Shown here: positions 17,056 through 25,987 of the stretch, piece by piece | How positions within the stretch are numbered: the first letter of the stretch is position 1 | Layout of the letters: the number at the start of each line of letters is the position of its first letter | Virus record (IMG/VR): IMGVR_UViG_3300027865_000022 | Span: 1 to 37,065 of that record | DNA from: a virus | Reading direction: 5' to 3' (one strand) | DNA length: 37,065 nt | Translations under genes and position numbers: made by a program | The notes under the pieces: generated by a model | Databases searched by the model: none | Told to the model about the DNA's origin: nothing | What the model saw: the letters and a program-made list of their open reading frames with translations, nothing else

Positions 17056-17438
17056 TCCCGTCCTTCAGACCTTATTAATAAATCGGTGTCAAACAAACCT
17101 ACATTAGAAAGCTTAAATCTTGGGGTATTCCACAACCTGCAATTATCATATTCCTCACCCAGATCATCTGTGAAATCAAAAAGATTTTTTCTAAATATGG
17201 CTTTGTTGTTTATGAAATCGACTAATATTGCCTTGTTCACTATCGTCAAATTCCTTATTGGGATATCTAGCCATGTTACCGTATCAGGGTTTAGCGTATG
17301 AATGTTGGCCACATTCGCTGGTGTAAAATTAGCACTCTGCAATATCTCATCCCACCTGCGACCACCAAAACTTTCGAGCGGCGCAATAGTTATACCGATT
17401 TCAACCGTCACCCTTTCTGGAATATAAAACGTGGCCAC
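17052..17438 (-). CDS. Probable distal tail protein
   Basis: A 128-residue protein located between the tape measure and the hub, the position of a distal tail or tail-completion protein in siphophages. Beta-rich, starting ATFYIPERVTVEIGITIAPL; no recognised motif. Translationally coupled to the hub gene (ATGA overlap). Assignment is mainly from gene order. Confidence 0.5.
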   Translation of the reverse strand: MATFYIPERVTVEIGITIAPLESFGGRRWDEILQSANFTPANVANIHTLNPDTVTWLDIPIRNLTIVNKAILVDFINNKAIFRKNLFDFTDDLGEEYDNCRLWNTPRFKLSNVGLFDTDLLIRSEGRE

Positions 17439-17448
17439 TTACAACACC

Positions 17449-20163
17449 TCAAGGAGTAAAATCAGCAGACTGATTCGACATCGAGCGTAACTCAAACTCC
17501 ATTTCAACCGAGCCCACCGAGGATGGCTCCGTATTAATATTAAACTGCCTGTTATCGGAGAAAGTACGCTGATCAATGCGTCGGTTATCGTCTCTGGATG
17601 CCCTAAATTCCCTTGCCACTGGCGCGGGTAGTATTGATTCATCCCGATGGACACGCACATTCATATCCTTAGGAACCTGCAATAATCCGCCTGCAAAAGA
17701 ACCGGAAACAGTCTCACTGGAATTATGCGCTGGGAATAAAGATCTGGAATTATGCGCTGGGAATAAAGATCCTGAATCACTACTACCAATATTTATATGC
17801 CGCGTGGTTATGGTTATCGTCTTATCGTGTAATGCCTCCAACTCGAATTGTATTTCTTGGATCACCGGTGTTGCATTATCGATGATGGAAACGGGGATTT
17901 CGGTATCGAGCTTTTCGATTGATGCCGAAAGCACGCCGAACATGTTTTGGGCTTCCGATATTGTGCTCGATATAAATTGATCGATGTCGATAGCCTGTTT
18001 CTTGATGGTCACCGTCAGAGTATCGGCACTACGTTCCATAAATCCCGATATTTTATCCGACCCCGAAGTCATCCCAGCAAAGATAGTGTCCCCCACCTGT
18101 CTGCTTGGTGTTGCCAATTTATCAGCCATGTCTTTGAGCCGGAAGGTGGCCGTCCCCGTAACCTCATCGAACACTCTTTCTATTTCGTGCTTTGTTTCTT
18201 GAGGATTGAACCCAACAGGAAAGGAAGCTTCACCCGCCTTTTTGTTGAGCTCTTTCAGTTTCTTAAACAATGCGTTCCGTGCCGTCAACAGGTCGTCATT
18301 AGACAATTTTGATTTCTTAACAACGAGTTTGAATGCATCTGTCAAGGATTTCGCTTGGGCGTCTAATTTTGCTTTCGGAAATATATCCAGAGCGGCAAAC
18401 GATTCTTTTAATTTCTTCCCCATAGCATCCCAAGTTCCGGCTATTTTATCCGTTGCCTCTTTTACCTTCTCAGTCATGCTATTCAGGGAATTATCAACGC
18501 TTTTCTGAACCTTCTCCCAGGTTCTAGAAACCTTGCTATAGGTTATTATTCCTTTTTCAACCGCTTCGTTGAACTCATCCAAGCCAGAGAAGCCAAGGGC
18601 GGATAATTTATTTGATGCCCTTTTTTGCAATCTTTCGGTGTTTATTTCCAGATCTTGTACAGATTTCTGAACTTTATCAAGTCCCGTGATCCAATCAGAC
18701 AGCCACGTTCCCACTTTAATACCAATCAGCAAAGCAAAGCCCGCTGCAACAGCAAGTAATGCAGGTTTAAGCAACCACATTGACACTGTGAGTACCGTTG
18801 TCCCTGCGGCTAAAAGGCCAATGGACTTGGCAAATAACAGTATTTTTGCTGCTATCGCCACTTTTACCATAACTCCGATTATTATCCCAGCCGCTTTTGT
18901 TGCAATCCATAGCTGCCCGAGAGTTATGATTAATTCCCTGTTTTCTTTCCACCAGTCTCGGGTCCAGGACACTACATCCTCGATGCCCCTAACTAACCCC
19001 TCTATTGCATCAGCAATACCCGTTACAACCTGGTCAAATTTCTGTTCTATTATATCTTGGTTTGCCTCTGCCCATGCCGCCATTTTTTTCACCAATGGGG
19101 TAATACGCTTGGTGATTACATTTTGTATGGCAGGCATCAAAGCAGTACCCAGCATTAATTTTAGATTAAAAATAGAATCAGTCATCATTGATACTTGACC
19201 GACAAACGTTTTCCGTAGGAGTTCCGTAGCCCCAAATATTTTTCCGTCTGGATCTGTCAAGGTTTCAAGTAAGGCCTTTCTAAATTCAGGCAATGTCAAT
19301 GTTGTCAGGTTTTCAACTCCGGTTTTCAATTTAACCATAGCCAAGACCCCGCGATCCCTCAATATATCAGCCGCACCAGCACCAGCCGCAAAAGCCCTAC
19401 CAAATGCTTTTGATGCTTCGACAAGGGTTGTGCCCATAAAAGCGGCCAAGTCTCCCACGGGCTTGATGGTATTTTTTACCTTTGCCCCGAAAGCTTCAAG
19501 AGTGATCCCAGCTTCAATTATTTCAGGTAGTTCGAAGGGGGCTTTACCTGCAAAGTCAGAGAGTATTTTAAGCTTTCTGTTTGCCAACTCGGACGATTTT
19601 GTCATGGCAATCAATCGTGTCTTAAAACCCTCCACCTTTGCAGCTACGTCAATGAAAGATTTGACCAAAGCGCCCACCCCAGCCGTACCGGCCAGGGTAG
19701 CGATAATCCCCTTGAGGGAGAATACTGATTTGACTAATTCTTTTATATTTTTTATGGTGCTATCAACAGAATCTGCTGCCATTTTTTTGAATCTAGACCA
19801 AGCAGAAGTGTTGTCTTCTATGGTTTTTTTACCCTTTATCATTGTCGTGACCAGGTCCTTAGTGGCCTTTATTGCCGATTTAAATTGAACCACAGTTGCT
19901 TTTACCTTTTTCGCCAATGAAGCGGAGGTGTCAATGAACTTTTCCGTCATTTGCGCTAATGAAGTAAAGCGACCCATGAAGGTTTCTGTTGTTTTAGTTA
20001 CATCGGACATAGTTTTTTTAACTTTGCCCCAAGAATCCGTGGTCATCTTGGCAGATTTCTCAGCACTCTTACCGGATGCATCAAATAATTTTTTAACTTC
20101 TCTTATTTCGACCTCTCCCGTACTGCTAATGGAGAGCTCTATAGTTGCTTTTCTATCTGCCAT
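17449..20163 (-). CDS. Tail tape measure protein
   Basis: A 904-residue protein with long helical stretches throughout (for example KKLFDASGKSAEKSAKMTTD, LAQMTEKFIDTSASLAKKVK), a hydrophobic region at about 410-480 (IIIGVMVKVAIAAKILLFAK, LLKPALLAVAAGFALLIGIK) and a Ser/Gly-rich C-terminus. Together with its place after the frameshifted chaperone genes this identifies the tape measure, which sets tail length and enters the host membrane on DNA ejection. A 27-nt exact tandem repeat (17717-17770) duplicates SLFPAHNS near the C-terminus. It overlaps the preceding gene by 11 nt. Confidence 0.9.
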   Translation of the reverse strand: MADRKATIELSISSTGEVEIREVKKLFDASGKSAEKSAKMTTDSWGKVKKTMSDVTKTTETFMGRFTSLAQMTEKFIDTSASLAKKVKATVVQFKSAIKATKDLVTTMIKGKKTIEDNTSAWSRFKKMAADSVDSTIKNIKELVKSVFSLKGIIATLAGTAGVGALVKSFIDVAAKVEGFKTRLIAMTKSSELANRKLKILSDFAGKAPFELPEIIEAGITLEAFGAKVKNTIKPVGDLAAFMGTTLVEASKAFGRAFAAGAGAADILRDRGVLAMVKLKTGVENLTTLTLPEFRKALLETLTDPDGKIFGATELLRKTFVGQVSMMTDSIFNLKLMLGTALMPAIQNVITKRITPLVKKMAAWAEANQDIIEQKFDQVVTGIADAIEGLVRGIEDVVSWTRDWWKENRELIITLGQLWIATKAAGIIIGVMVKVAIAAKILLFAKSIGLLAAGTTVLTVSMWLLKPALLAVAAGFALLIGIKVGTWLSDWITGLDKVQKSVQDLEINTERLQKRASNKLSALGFSGLDEFNEAVEKGIITYSKVSRTWEKVQKSVDNSLNSMTEKVKEATDKIAGTWDAMGKKLKESFAALDIFPKAKLDAQAKSLTDAFKLVVKKSKLSNDDLLTARNALFKKLKELNKKAGEASFPVGFNPQETKHEIERVFDEVTGTATFRLKDMADKLATPSRQVGDTIFAGMTSGSDKISGFMERSADTLTVTIKKQAIDIDQFISSTISEAQNMFGVLSASIEKLDTEIPVSIIDNATPVIQEIQFELEALHDKTITITTRHINIGSSDSGSLFPAHNSRSLFPAHNSSETVSGSFAGGLLQVPKDMNVRVHRDESILPAPVAREFRASRDDNRRIDQRTFSDNRQFNINTEPSSVGSVEMEFELRSMSNQSADFTP

Positions 20164-20449
20164 TTCTATCTTCCTGTACCTTGTGTATTATTAGTATTTT
20201 TTCAAATATAACTTGTTTTTCAGTTGGTGAATATTCCGGTATATAGAGTGAGAAAACGAATTCTATCGACTGGTAATCCAGTATAAAAACCGATTTCTTG
20301 CCTGAATCAAACGGAGAAGAAATCTGATTTCCCAGATATTGATACAAATACCAAGCTGTTTCATTTTCAGGCAATAAGTCAAGTTGACCGGCTTTACAGT
20401 TTGCGCAATCTTGAGATAATTCTGTCTCGCATTGTTCGCATGTGAGCAC
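20153..20449 (-). CDS. Tail assembly chaperone, frameshifted extension (lambda GT-type; DUF1799-like)
   Basis: The frame reads CEQCETELSQDCANC (a zinc-type CxxC...CxxC pair) and then LPENETAWYLYQYLGNQISS, typical of the C-terminal part of siphovirus chaperone fusions (DUF1799-like). It has a GTG at 20449, but is open further upstream to the slippery site, so it is most simply expressed as a -1 fusion to 20482-20847, giving a 231-residue product in total. The extra residues across the junction read LIAWSKYYLTPHV. The fusion would recruit tail tube and tape measure during tail assembly. It overlaps the tape measure start. Confidence 0.75.
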   Translation of the reverse strand: MLTCEQCETELSQDCANCKAGQLDLLPENETAWYLYQYLGNQISSPFDSGKKSVFILDYQSIEFVFSLYIPEYSPTEKQVIFEKILIIHKVQEDRNGR

Positions 20450-20451
20450 GT

Positions 20452-20491
20452 GTGGAGTAAGGTAATACTTACTCCACGCTATTAGTTTTTT
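20452..20491 (-). promoter_or_regulatory. Programmed -1 ribosomal frameshift site in the tail chaperone
   Basis: The slippery heptamer A AAA AAC (20485-20491, minus strand) is in the zero frame directly before the TAA stop. After a 7-nt spacer comes a perfect 10-bp hairpin (GTGGAGTAAG / CTTACTCCAC, 6-nt loop, 20452-20477). Slipping back one base joins the chaperone to the frame at 20153-20449. Confidence 0.9.
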
Positions 20492-20847
20492 ATTTCTTCT
20501 ACCTTTTCTGCCTCCCGATATTCTTGGATGTTAGTAGCAGCATGCTGAACGAAAGTATTAAATTCCAAGCAGTTTTCCATTAGGAGCCTGATATTTTCGG
20601 GGGTGCATTTAAACTCTTCCCCATCCATGCTAAAGTTTTTCCAGTCAAGCACGATCTTGGTGTTAAGTTTTTTATTCAACGCGTCATCATCGACGATTTT
20701 GCCACTTTTCCAGTTGATCTTAGTACAGCTTTTGGTGATATCTTGCATCTCCTTAGGAGTTAGTGGATTAATGAGTATTTCAGAATCACCCTCAAACTTG
20801 ACCCAAACGCCGTTATTATCCCGCTTTACAATTTTATTAAGTTCCAT
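20482..20847 (-). CDS. Tail assembly chaperone (lambda G-like)
   Basis: A 121-residue acidic protein following the tail tube gene and preceding the tape measure, the fixed place of lambda G-type chaperones. It contains EILINPLTPKEMQDITKS and IRLLMENCLEFNTFVQHAA. Translation normally stops at 20482; a minority of ribosomes would shift at AAAAAAC and make the longer GT-type form. Its job is to keep tape measure protein soluble and to help tube subunits polymerise. Confidence 0.8.
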   Translation of the reverse strand: MELNKIVKRDNNGVWVKFEGDSEILINPLTPKEMQDITKSCTKINWKSGKIVDDDALNKKLNTKIVLDWKNFSMDGEEFKCTPENIRLLMENCLEFNTFVQHAATNIQEYREAEKVEEIKN

Positions 20848-20855
20848 AAAACCCC

Positions 20856-21785
20856 CTATGCCTGCGGAAAGTTAATTACAAGCTCATCGTTTCCGGCATT
20901 TTCGTTAATTTCCAGGTCGACCGCCAGGGTAGCCAACTCGCCCCGCTCCGCATCGGCAATATTGGTAATTGCAACTTTGGGGGCCGTTATATTGATGACG
21001 TTATAAAGAGTTGACCCAAGCGTGATAACCAACGCTCCCTCAGCACCGCTCCGCCATTCACCTAAGATATCTTTTGTCGCTTTGAGATCTAGCTCCGGGT
21101 CCATGCTCCCAATGCCCCGACGCCTGCCCGTGATTACGCTAAAGTTGCCACTGCTTTTGGTTATATCATCTCTTTGGCTTAGATTACTACCAAAATCAAT
21201 TTCTATCTTATTGATCTTGAACGCGTAACCACCGATAGTAAATGTGATCCCTAAGCATATAGGGGGAACGGTTGCGTCATACGAGGGAACCAGCATTGCT
21301 CCATCGGCGTCATCAAAGTCCGCTCCCATAAACTCGAACTCGAACCACCCAGGTTGGCCAGCCTCGCAGATAATCTTAAAATTGCCACGAGCACCCCAGA
21401 TACGGTTTAACTTTCCGTCCAGGTATCTACCGAGACTCAAAGATGGTTCGGCGGCGGAAATGGGTGAATATTCTATATCAACCCCCGGATCGGTAGTTTC
21501 TGACATCCCACAGCCCTTGAGGAGAGTTCCGTATTCCGGGGCTGTATCGACAACACCCGACCCCTTTATGGGTAACTTGCAGGTTATCTTCCCTTCTCGC
21601 TTACCCCTCAATGATGCCTTTCCGGATTTACTCGATCCCAAATAATCAAGGGGAACAAGGTCAATGGTTGGCTCAAATACAGCTTCTACGACTCGTATTG
21701 CATCAGCTAAAGCCAGAGTTTCGGCGGTCCCCTCAGTCCCTTCCACCTTGGCCGCAATCTGCCTTTGTGAGTGTTCTAATGGCAT
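20856..21785 (-). CDS. Major tail tube protein
   Basis: A 309-residue protein starting PLEHSQRQIAAKVEGTEGTA, a common opening of siphovirus tail tube proteins. The middle (FEFEFMGADFDDADGA) and C-terminal part (ITAPKVAITNIADAERGELA, then LAVDLEINENAGNDELVI) are the beta-rich tube fold and end typical of the family. It is placed directly before the chaperone pair. A strong GGAGGT lies just upstream of the start. Confidence 0.8.
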   Translation of the reverse strand: MPLEHSQRQIAAKVEGTEGTAETLALADAIRVVEAVFEPTIDLVPLDYLGSSKSGKASLRGKREGKITCKLPIKGSGVVDTAPEYGTLLKGCGMSETTDPGVDIEYSPISAAEPSLSLGRYLDGKLNRIWGARGNFKIICEAGQPGWFEFEFMGADFDDADGAMLVPSYDATVPPICLGITFTIGGYAFKINKIEIDFGSNLSQRDDITKSSGNFSVITGRRRGIGSMDPELDLKATKDILGEWRSGAEGALVITLGSTLYNVINITAPKVAITNIADAERGELATLAVDLEINENAGNDELVINFPQA

Positions 21786-21804
21786 TTTTTGTTACCTCCT
21801 GTAT

Positions 21805-22245
21805 TTATAAATCAAACCGGATTTGCGAACTAAACCGCGCCGCATAAATCGCCAATTCTTCGTTACCGTCAAGAGCTTCAACGTCAAGAGGTCTTAACCT
21901 TGTCATCTCCAACCCTAAATCATTATTGGTCATATATTGCCTGATATCATCTAATATTTCATATACTCCCACAACCCCATCCCTGCCATGTCGTGCTGAT
22001 TCATCGGCTCGGACATTTCGGGCCACAGCAATTAAAGAAAATACAGTGTCTGCATATTGGGTGTCACCGGTTGTCAGGGTGAAAGGGCCGCCTTGGTAAA
22101 CTACGTATACAGCTGGCGTCTTGTCGGGGAGTTCCTCGATAGTAACAATGAGGAATTCAGCTAAACTATCGCAGGTTTTGAGGTAGGGGAGATTGTTATT
22201 CAATTCTCTGATGAAGCATTTTTCTATTTCTGTAATGGTAGGCAT
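21805..22245 (-). CDS. Mu gp37-like tail terminator/completion protein (DUF1834-like)
   Basis: A 146-residue protein: PTITEIEKCFIRELNNNLPY at the N-terminus, VYVVYQGGPFTLTTGD in the middle, and ARHGRDGVVGVYEILDDIRQ, the pattern of Mu gp37-like proteins that cap or complete the tail. Located between the gp36-like protein and the tube, as in Mu-type head-tail modules. Confidence 0.7.
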   Translation of the reverse strand: MPTITEIEKCFIRELNNNLPYLKTCDSLAEFLIVTIEELPDKTPAVYVVYQGGPFTLTTGDTQYADTVFSLIAVARNVRADESARHGRDGVVGVYEILDDIRQYMTNNDLGLEMTRLRPLDVEALDGNEELAIYAARFSSQIRFDL

Positions 22246-22259
22246 TGTAATATATATTA

Positions 22260-22721
22260 TTAATAATCATCTAATGAGCCCACAAAGCCAGAACTCTTCT
22301 TTGCTATGGTAAAAGTTCTGTCCGATCCAATGTGGGTTGTTTGGATTGTTTGGTCTCCTCCGGCTGGTTCTGTTGCCCCGTCTTCTCCGAGGGAGGCTTT
22401 TCCTACGGCTATCTTTTCGAGTAATCTCACAGCAGCTTCATAACGCTTTGTTATTACTACATCTTCCCCCCGACGCCTGCTGCGGAGATTGTACAGGCCG
22501 ATATCACATGAGAGGGTTGTAACTAAGGCCGGCGTTGTTTCCAAGGGGAGAGTGTATGCCCTGCCAACGAAAGAATTGATTAAGTTGTCGGCATCTGTAA
22601 TAGCTTTATCAACAACCGATGTAGTTGTGGGCCCGTCCTCAAGATCGTCAATCAGAGACTGGACTTTCTCTCGGGAAAATTGTTCTTCCAGGTTGGCAAG
22701 CTCACAATATGGCGCAGGCAT
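22260..22721 (-). CDS. Mu gp36-like protein (DUF1320), head-tail connector
   Basis: A 153-residue protein. PYCELANLEEQFSREKVQSL at the start and DNLINSFVGRAYTLPLETTP followed by VTTLSCDIGLYNLRSRRRGE are hallmarks of DUF1320/Mu gp36-like connectors. The family sits between capsid and tail genes and is thought to act as a head-completion adaptor. Confidence 0.8.
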   Translation of the reverse strand: MPAPYCELANLEEQFSREKVQSLIDDLEDGPTTTSVVDKAITDADNLINSFVGRAYTLPLETTPALVTTLSCDIGLYNLRSRRRGEDVVITKRYEAAVRLLEKIAVGKASLGEDGATEPAGGDQTIQTTHIGSDRTFTIAKKSSGFVGSLDDY

Positions 22722-22756
22722 GAAGGAATCACCTCACTTAAAAGAATTCCCTCCCT

Positions 22757-22774
22757 AGGGGGCGCGCTCCCCCA
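22757..22774 (-). other. GC-rich hairpin between capsid and connector genes
   Basis: Five G and five C residues pair around CGCGCT in the 74-nt gap after the capsid gene. There is no T-run after it on either strand, so it is not a standard terminator; it may slow transcription or protect the 3' end of capsid mRNA. Confidence 0.4.
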
Positions 22775-22795
22775 GAGAGAAATATTGAAATGCAA

Positions 22796-23821
22796 TTAAG
22801 TAAGAAGTGTATCTTTCCACATAAAGCCCAGGTCCGCACCAGAAACGACATAATCGGTGGATTCCCTGACCTCGTAGACATCTCTATGGTCAACGCCTTC
22901 TCGGTGTTTTTCTGTTAGCCTTACCAAGTCGTTTTTCATGTTCTCGCGGCATTCGTAAAGCGCGTTTGGTTGCTCCAAAGCGGGGGTTGCTGTGGCATAA
23001 TAAAGAAAACCCATCCCTTTTGTAGCGGTGTTCTCCCAGATCAAAGCGGAGGTAAAATCTTCGCCGCCTTTTGTCTCTATGGCGGTGGATGTAATTGCCC
23101 CGGCGATAAAAACCTTGAAATCATTATTCGTTGTCATGTTGAACAACGAAGCCAATAGGCTGGTGGTAATGATTTTATCCTTTGTGATTTGTAAACGATC
23201 AAGTAAAGTTGCTTCCAAAACCAACGACAGCCAGGTACCGGAATCAATAATCAATCGGTTGGGAAAAAAACCGGTGTTTTGGTGAATCGTGGTAATTCTG
23301 GCAAAAACATCAACGAGAAAAGTATTATTATCACTCGCAGCCCAAAGACCGCCAGCGTCCTCACCACCGGCCGATTGACCACTCCATGCAGTTGCTTTCA
23401 CCAACGCAGCCACACGGGATTCTTTGCTTAGGTCAATTTTGTCAGACACAAAATTAATGGCGTTAATGTCCAGGTTTAGCGGAGGAGAACCGGACTGTTT
23501 GGCGATCCGGCGGTCTTTGTCGTAGACCTCCTTGGCAAAGCCATATTCTATCGGGTCAATATTCACCTCACCGGTAGGATAGCCACCACGAACGGAGCGA
23601 CCTCGCCCGACGGGCTTGGCTTCATTGCGGAACCACGCCCCCTTTTTATAGGTCAGGATTTTTGATTTGTTTGTTACATTGGTGATAACAGGGAAAGCTC
23701 GCTCATTATTCGCCCTACTGCCTCCCTGGATATAATCTCGGTTGTTGTACATAACGCTGACATTAGCCAGCGGCCCTCTAACTATAAGGGCTTGAGCGTC
23801 TGGTTGTGGCATTTTTCGCAC
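22796..23821 (-). CDS. Major capsid protein
   Basis: A 341-residue protein in the capsid position, between the decoration protein and the gp36-like connector. Recognisable parts: SVMYNNRDYIQGGSRANNER, FVSDKIDLSKESRVAALVKA, FPNRLIIDSGTWLSLVLEAT and a C-terminal VSGADLGFMWKD; these are the features of HK97-fold capsids of the group encoded next to decoration proteins. Residues about 148-162 (QSAGGEDAGGLWAA) are encoded by the 42-nt segment 23337-23378 that the mini-CRISPR spacer matches. The start ATG has AGGAG at a normal distance. Confidence 0.85.
   Translation of the reverse strand: MRKMPQPDAQALIVRGPLANVSVMYNNRDYIQGGSRANNERAFPVITNVTNKSKILTYKKGAWFRNEAKPVGRGRSVRGGYPTGEVNIDPIEYGFAKEVYDKDRRIAKQSGSPPLNLDINAINFVSDKIDLSKESRVAALVKATAWSGQSAGGEDAGGLWAASDNNTFLVDVFARITTIHQNTGFFPNRLIIDSGTWLSLVLEATLLDRLQITKDKIITTSLLASLFNMTTNNDFKVFIAGAITSTAIETKGGEDFTSALIWENTATKGMGFLYYATATPALEQPNALYECRENMKNDLVRLTEKHREGVDHRDVYEVRESTDYVVSGADLGFMWKDTLLT
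23337..23378 (+). other. Capsid-gene segment matched by the mini-array spacer (self-protospacer)
   Basis: Compared with 29996-30037 the match is 39 of 42 nt. Mismatches fall at spacer positions 16, 17 and 35 counted from the repeat's GAAAC end. On the plus strand the three bases 5' of the segment are CTC. A plus-strand transcript of the spacer would be antisense to capsid mRNA. Confidence 0.85.
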
Positions 23822-23895
23822 TCCTTTCTATTTTAGTCTGAGTTCTGCAACTACAATTTTGGATAGTCTGAATTATGGAGTTATCGCAGACTTGC

Positions 23896-24672
23896 TTAGC
23901 TATTTTCAGGCATCCGTTGGTATGCGACCTGAATGACTTTCTGGTTATCATCATTGACGCTCGATCCGGACATATCTGACAGATAGGCCAGGACATCACC
24001 CTCAGCGATTACTAGATTTGCAGGGGTGCCGGAAAGCGTCAAGGCTTCAGGAACAAGCGCGGCAGCATCAACCCCACTAGTATAAGCCTTGGAAGCAATC
24101 ACGTCGGTGCCCGATCCTGCGGTCCCGGCATTTATTACGGTCGGTGTGACAAAATTGGTGTCCGCACCGGTAAGAGCTGTCTGGAATATGGCATAAACGG
24201 CTAACACCTTCATTTTGTGAGGAGCCCGGAAAATGGGGTGCTTGACATCAGTATCGCCAGCATTCGCGGGAATGTACATCTGTACCGATCCTGACAGGTC
24301 TTTATCGAAGAGGAATATCCCGGCCAAATCACCTTCTGCATCAGCAGCTTCAACCACAAACCCTCTGGCGTAACGCAAATCACCGGTTTTTGTGGCCTTC
24401 CCGGCATCGGAGGCACTGACGTATTCGGGAGCGACATAATCGCCAACCGCTAGGGCTTCACCGGCTTCTATTTTGGTGTATCCGTGCACCCTTACATCGC
24501 ATTCCTTACCGGATTCGACGACGTTTTGCAGTACTCCATGTGCATATTCTTTTGTCGAATCGGGGCGGCGAAAAGTATCGGAAGACGTCAATACGACAAA
24601 GCGATATTGATCATCAGACAGATCCTCCGCAGCCGCGCGACCGATAGTTAAAAGATCAAGTTCTGTTGACAT
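23896..24672 (-). CDS. Capsid decoration/stabilisation protein (DUF2190-like)
   Basis: A 258-residue protein. The first half (QYRFVVLTSSDTFRRPDSTK, KIEAGEALAVGDYVAPEYVS) resembles DUF2190-type capsid cement proteins; the second half (SVQMYIPANAGDTDVKHPIF onward) is an added beta-rich domain with many Ala, Gly and Thr. It lies between protease-scaffold and capsid, where decoration proteins are encoded in Mu-like modules. Its length is about double the usual 110-130 residues because of the second domain. Confidence 0.65.
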   Translation of the reverse strand: MSTELDLLTIGRAAAEDLSDDQYRFVVLTSSDTFRRPDSTKEYAHGVLQNVVESGKECDVRVHGYTKIEAGEALAVGDYVAPEYVSASDAGKATKTGDLRYARGFVVEAADAEGDLAGIFLFDKDLSGSVQMYIPANAGDTDVKHPIFRAPHKMKVLAVYAIFQTALTGADTNFVTPTVINAGTAGSGTDVIASKAYTSGVDAAALVPEALTLSGTPANLVIAEGDVLAYLSDMSGSSVNDDNQKVIQVAYQRMPENS

Positions 24673-24730
24673 TTTATATTCCCTTCTTCTCTTAAAATTT
24701 ATAGTAAAGAAAACGTCTTACACAGCATAT

Positions 24731-25360
24731 TTAGTGCTGAGTCACGTTCTTGGAGTATGTTAGGGCCATTTTCGGGTGTTCGCGTTGTGCGATGTCCATG
24801 GCCTCTGTGTAGGTGAGCCCTTCATTGTCTTTCATCGCCTTAGCCACAAAAGCCTCAAACTTTTCACCTTCGGTAAGATTGGTATCATCGTCACCACGTT
24901 TGGCAACTTCCGAAAAATCAATTACTTCCGGGAGTGCGGCGAGGAATGATTTAAAGAAATCCAGCTTGGTCTGTTTGGCCCCTTCGCCAAACTGTAGCGA
25001 TGTGCTGTCATCAACCAGGGATTCCATAAATTCTTTAACTCCCAGTTTTACCCAAGCGGGGATAATTTTCCCTTCCCTGGACAGGCCATCACAAAAGGAC
25101 TTGATCTCTTCGTTGGTTTTGGAAACCCGGAGAATTTCTTCCTTTTCAGCAAACTCCTTTTCTGATTTCGCCTCGGTTTCCTTGACAGCCTTGGCAATAG
25201 CCGCATCGGTGGCCGCCTTCATATCGGCTTCGGAGAATGTTACCGGATCATCTTTCTTCTCCTTGGGATCAGTAGAATGTTTTTGTCCCTTGAAATACTC
25301 GACAAACTCGCTTTCAGACAGGGTCTCATAAAATGCAATCATTTTTTCTTTGAAACTCAT
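24731..25360 (-). CDS. Internal-start scaffold protein (Mu Z-like)
   Basis: The same frame as the protease, starting at an internal ATG with an unusually strong ribosome binding site (GAGGGAGGGAG, about 6-8 nt upstream). The 209-residue product lacks the protease domain and consists of charged helices (TDAAIAKAVKETEAKSEKEF). Nested scaffold genes are known in Mu and lambda (Z and Nu3). Inference from the start site and the family. Confidence 0.6.
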   Translation of the reverse strand: MSFKEKMIAFYETLSESEFVEYFKGQKHSTDPKEKKDDPVTFSEADMKAATDAAIAKAVKETEAKSEKEFAEKEEILRVSKTNEEIKSFCDGLSREGKIIPAWVKLGVKEFMESLVDDSTSLQFGEGAKQTKLDFFKSFLAALPEVIDFSEVAKRGDDDTNLTEGEKFEAFVAKAMKDNEGLTYTEAMDIAQREHPKMALTYSKNVTQH

Positions 25361-25840
25361 TGCTTCTCCCTCCCTCTTTTTCTTACTGTGTTTATTGGAA
25401 TCCTCCTTATCCGCGAATTCCAAAGTTATTAAATTATCATCGTCTGAGAATTTGATGTTTGATAGCCCCTTTACGGCTGGGGGAGCTGCACCCAGGAAGC
25501 CTATGTGCCGCAATCTTAGGTCAGGATATAGGGCAATAGACCGCTTCTTAAAAAGCCCCCTCCGGATGGCCTCGCCAAATTCAGGGACAACGTCTTTGAA
25601 CTTTGCCAACAGGAGGTCATTTTCTTTTTTAAGAGCTTCAACCCAGCCATATGCGGGGGAATTGTCCTTTGGGTGCCCGATTACGGCGGGTGCTTCATGC
25701 TTCGCTGGTTCGTACTGAGAAATTATTTTATCCAGGTCATCATCTGTCCAATTGCGGACGTTACCGACAGAATCACGCTGTCTCCCCGTCCTAAACACCT
25801 CAACCCATTGGTCACCAAAGCCCGATATATCAAATTTCAT
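24731..25840 (-). CDS. Mu gpI-like prohead protease fused to scaffold
   Basis: A 369-residue protein. The N-terminal 130 residues (WVEVFRTGRQRDSVGNVRNW, APAVIGHPKDNSPAYGWVEA, FKKRSIALYPDLRLRHIGFL) are the Mu gpI-type protease domain; the HP pair and the SIALYP serine region fit its catalytic site. The remainder is Lys/Glu/Ala-rich helix of a scaffold protein. A second start at ATG 25360 (MSFKEKMIAFYE), with GAGGGAGGGAG just upstream, would give a separate 209-residue scaffold, as in Mu I/Z. It processes and shapes the prohead. Confidence 0.8.
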   Translation of the reverse strand: MKFDISGFGDQWVEVFRTGRQRDSVGNVRNWTDDDLDKIISQYEPAKHEAPAVIGHPKDNSPAYGWVEALKKENDLLLAKFKDVVPEFGEAIRRGLFKKRSIALYPDLRLRHIGFLGAAPPAVKGLSNIKFSDDDNLITLEFADKEDSNKHSKKKREGEAMSFKEKMIAFYETLSESEFVEYFKGQKHSTDPKEKKDDPVTFSEADMKAATDAAIAKAVKETEAKSEKEFAEKEEILRVSKTNEEIKSFCDGLSREGKIIPAWVKLGVKEFMESLVDDSTSLQFGEGAKQTKLDFFKSFLAALPEVIDFSEVAKRGDDDTNLTEGEKFEAFVAKAMKDNEGLTYTEAMDIAQREHPKMALTYSKNVTQH

Positions 25841-25887
25841 TTTAATAAACCTTTCTTATTTGATTTACCAAGTCACGACATAAACGC

Positions 25888-25931
25888 AAAAAAGCCCGAA
25901 TCAACCGCATCTCTGCGATTAATCCGGGCTT
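25888..25931 (-). terminator. Rho-independent terminator after the portal-gpG segment
   Basis: On the minus strand AAGCCCG pairs with CGGGCTT, with a partly paired inner stem (GATTAATCGCA / TGCGGTTGATT), followed by a run of six Ts. It lies 57 nt after the small gene ending at 25988 and 48 nt before the protease start. Either it is leaky or a further promoter lies in the short gap before 25840. Confidence 0.75.
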
Positions 25932-25987
25932 ATCATCAATCCCAACCCTGTATAGGTAAGGGGGTGTAAGAATCCGAATATTAAGTT

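Noticed and set aside
17439-17660. Small gene at the end of the tape measure
   Set aside because: It lies almost wholly inside the tape measure gene in another frame and resembles no protein family.
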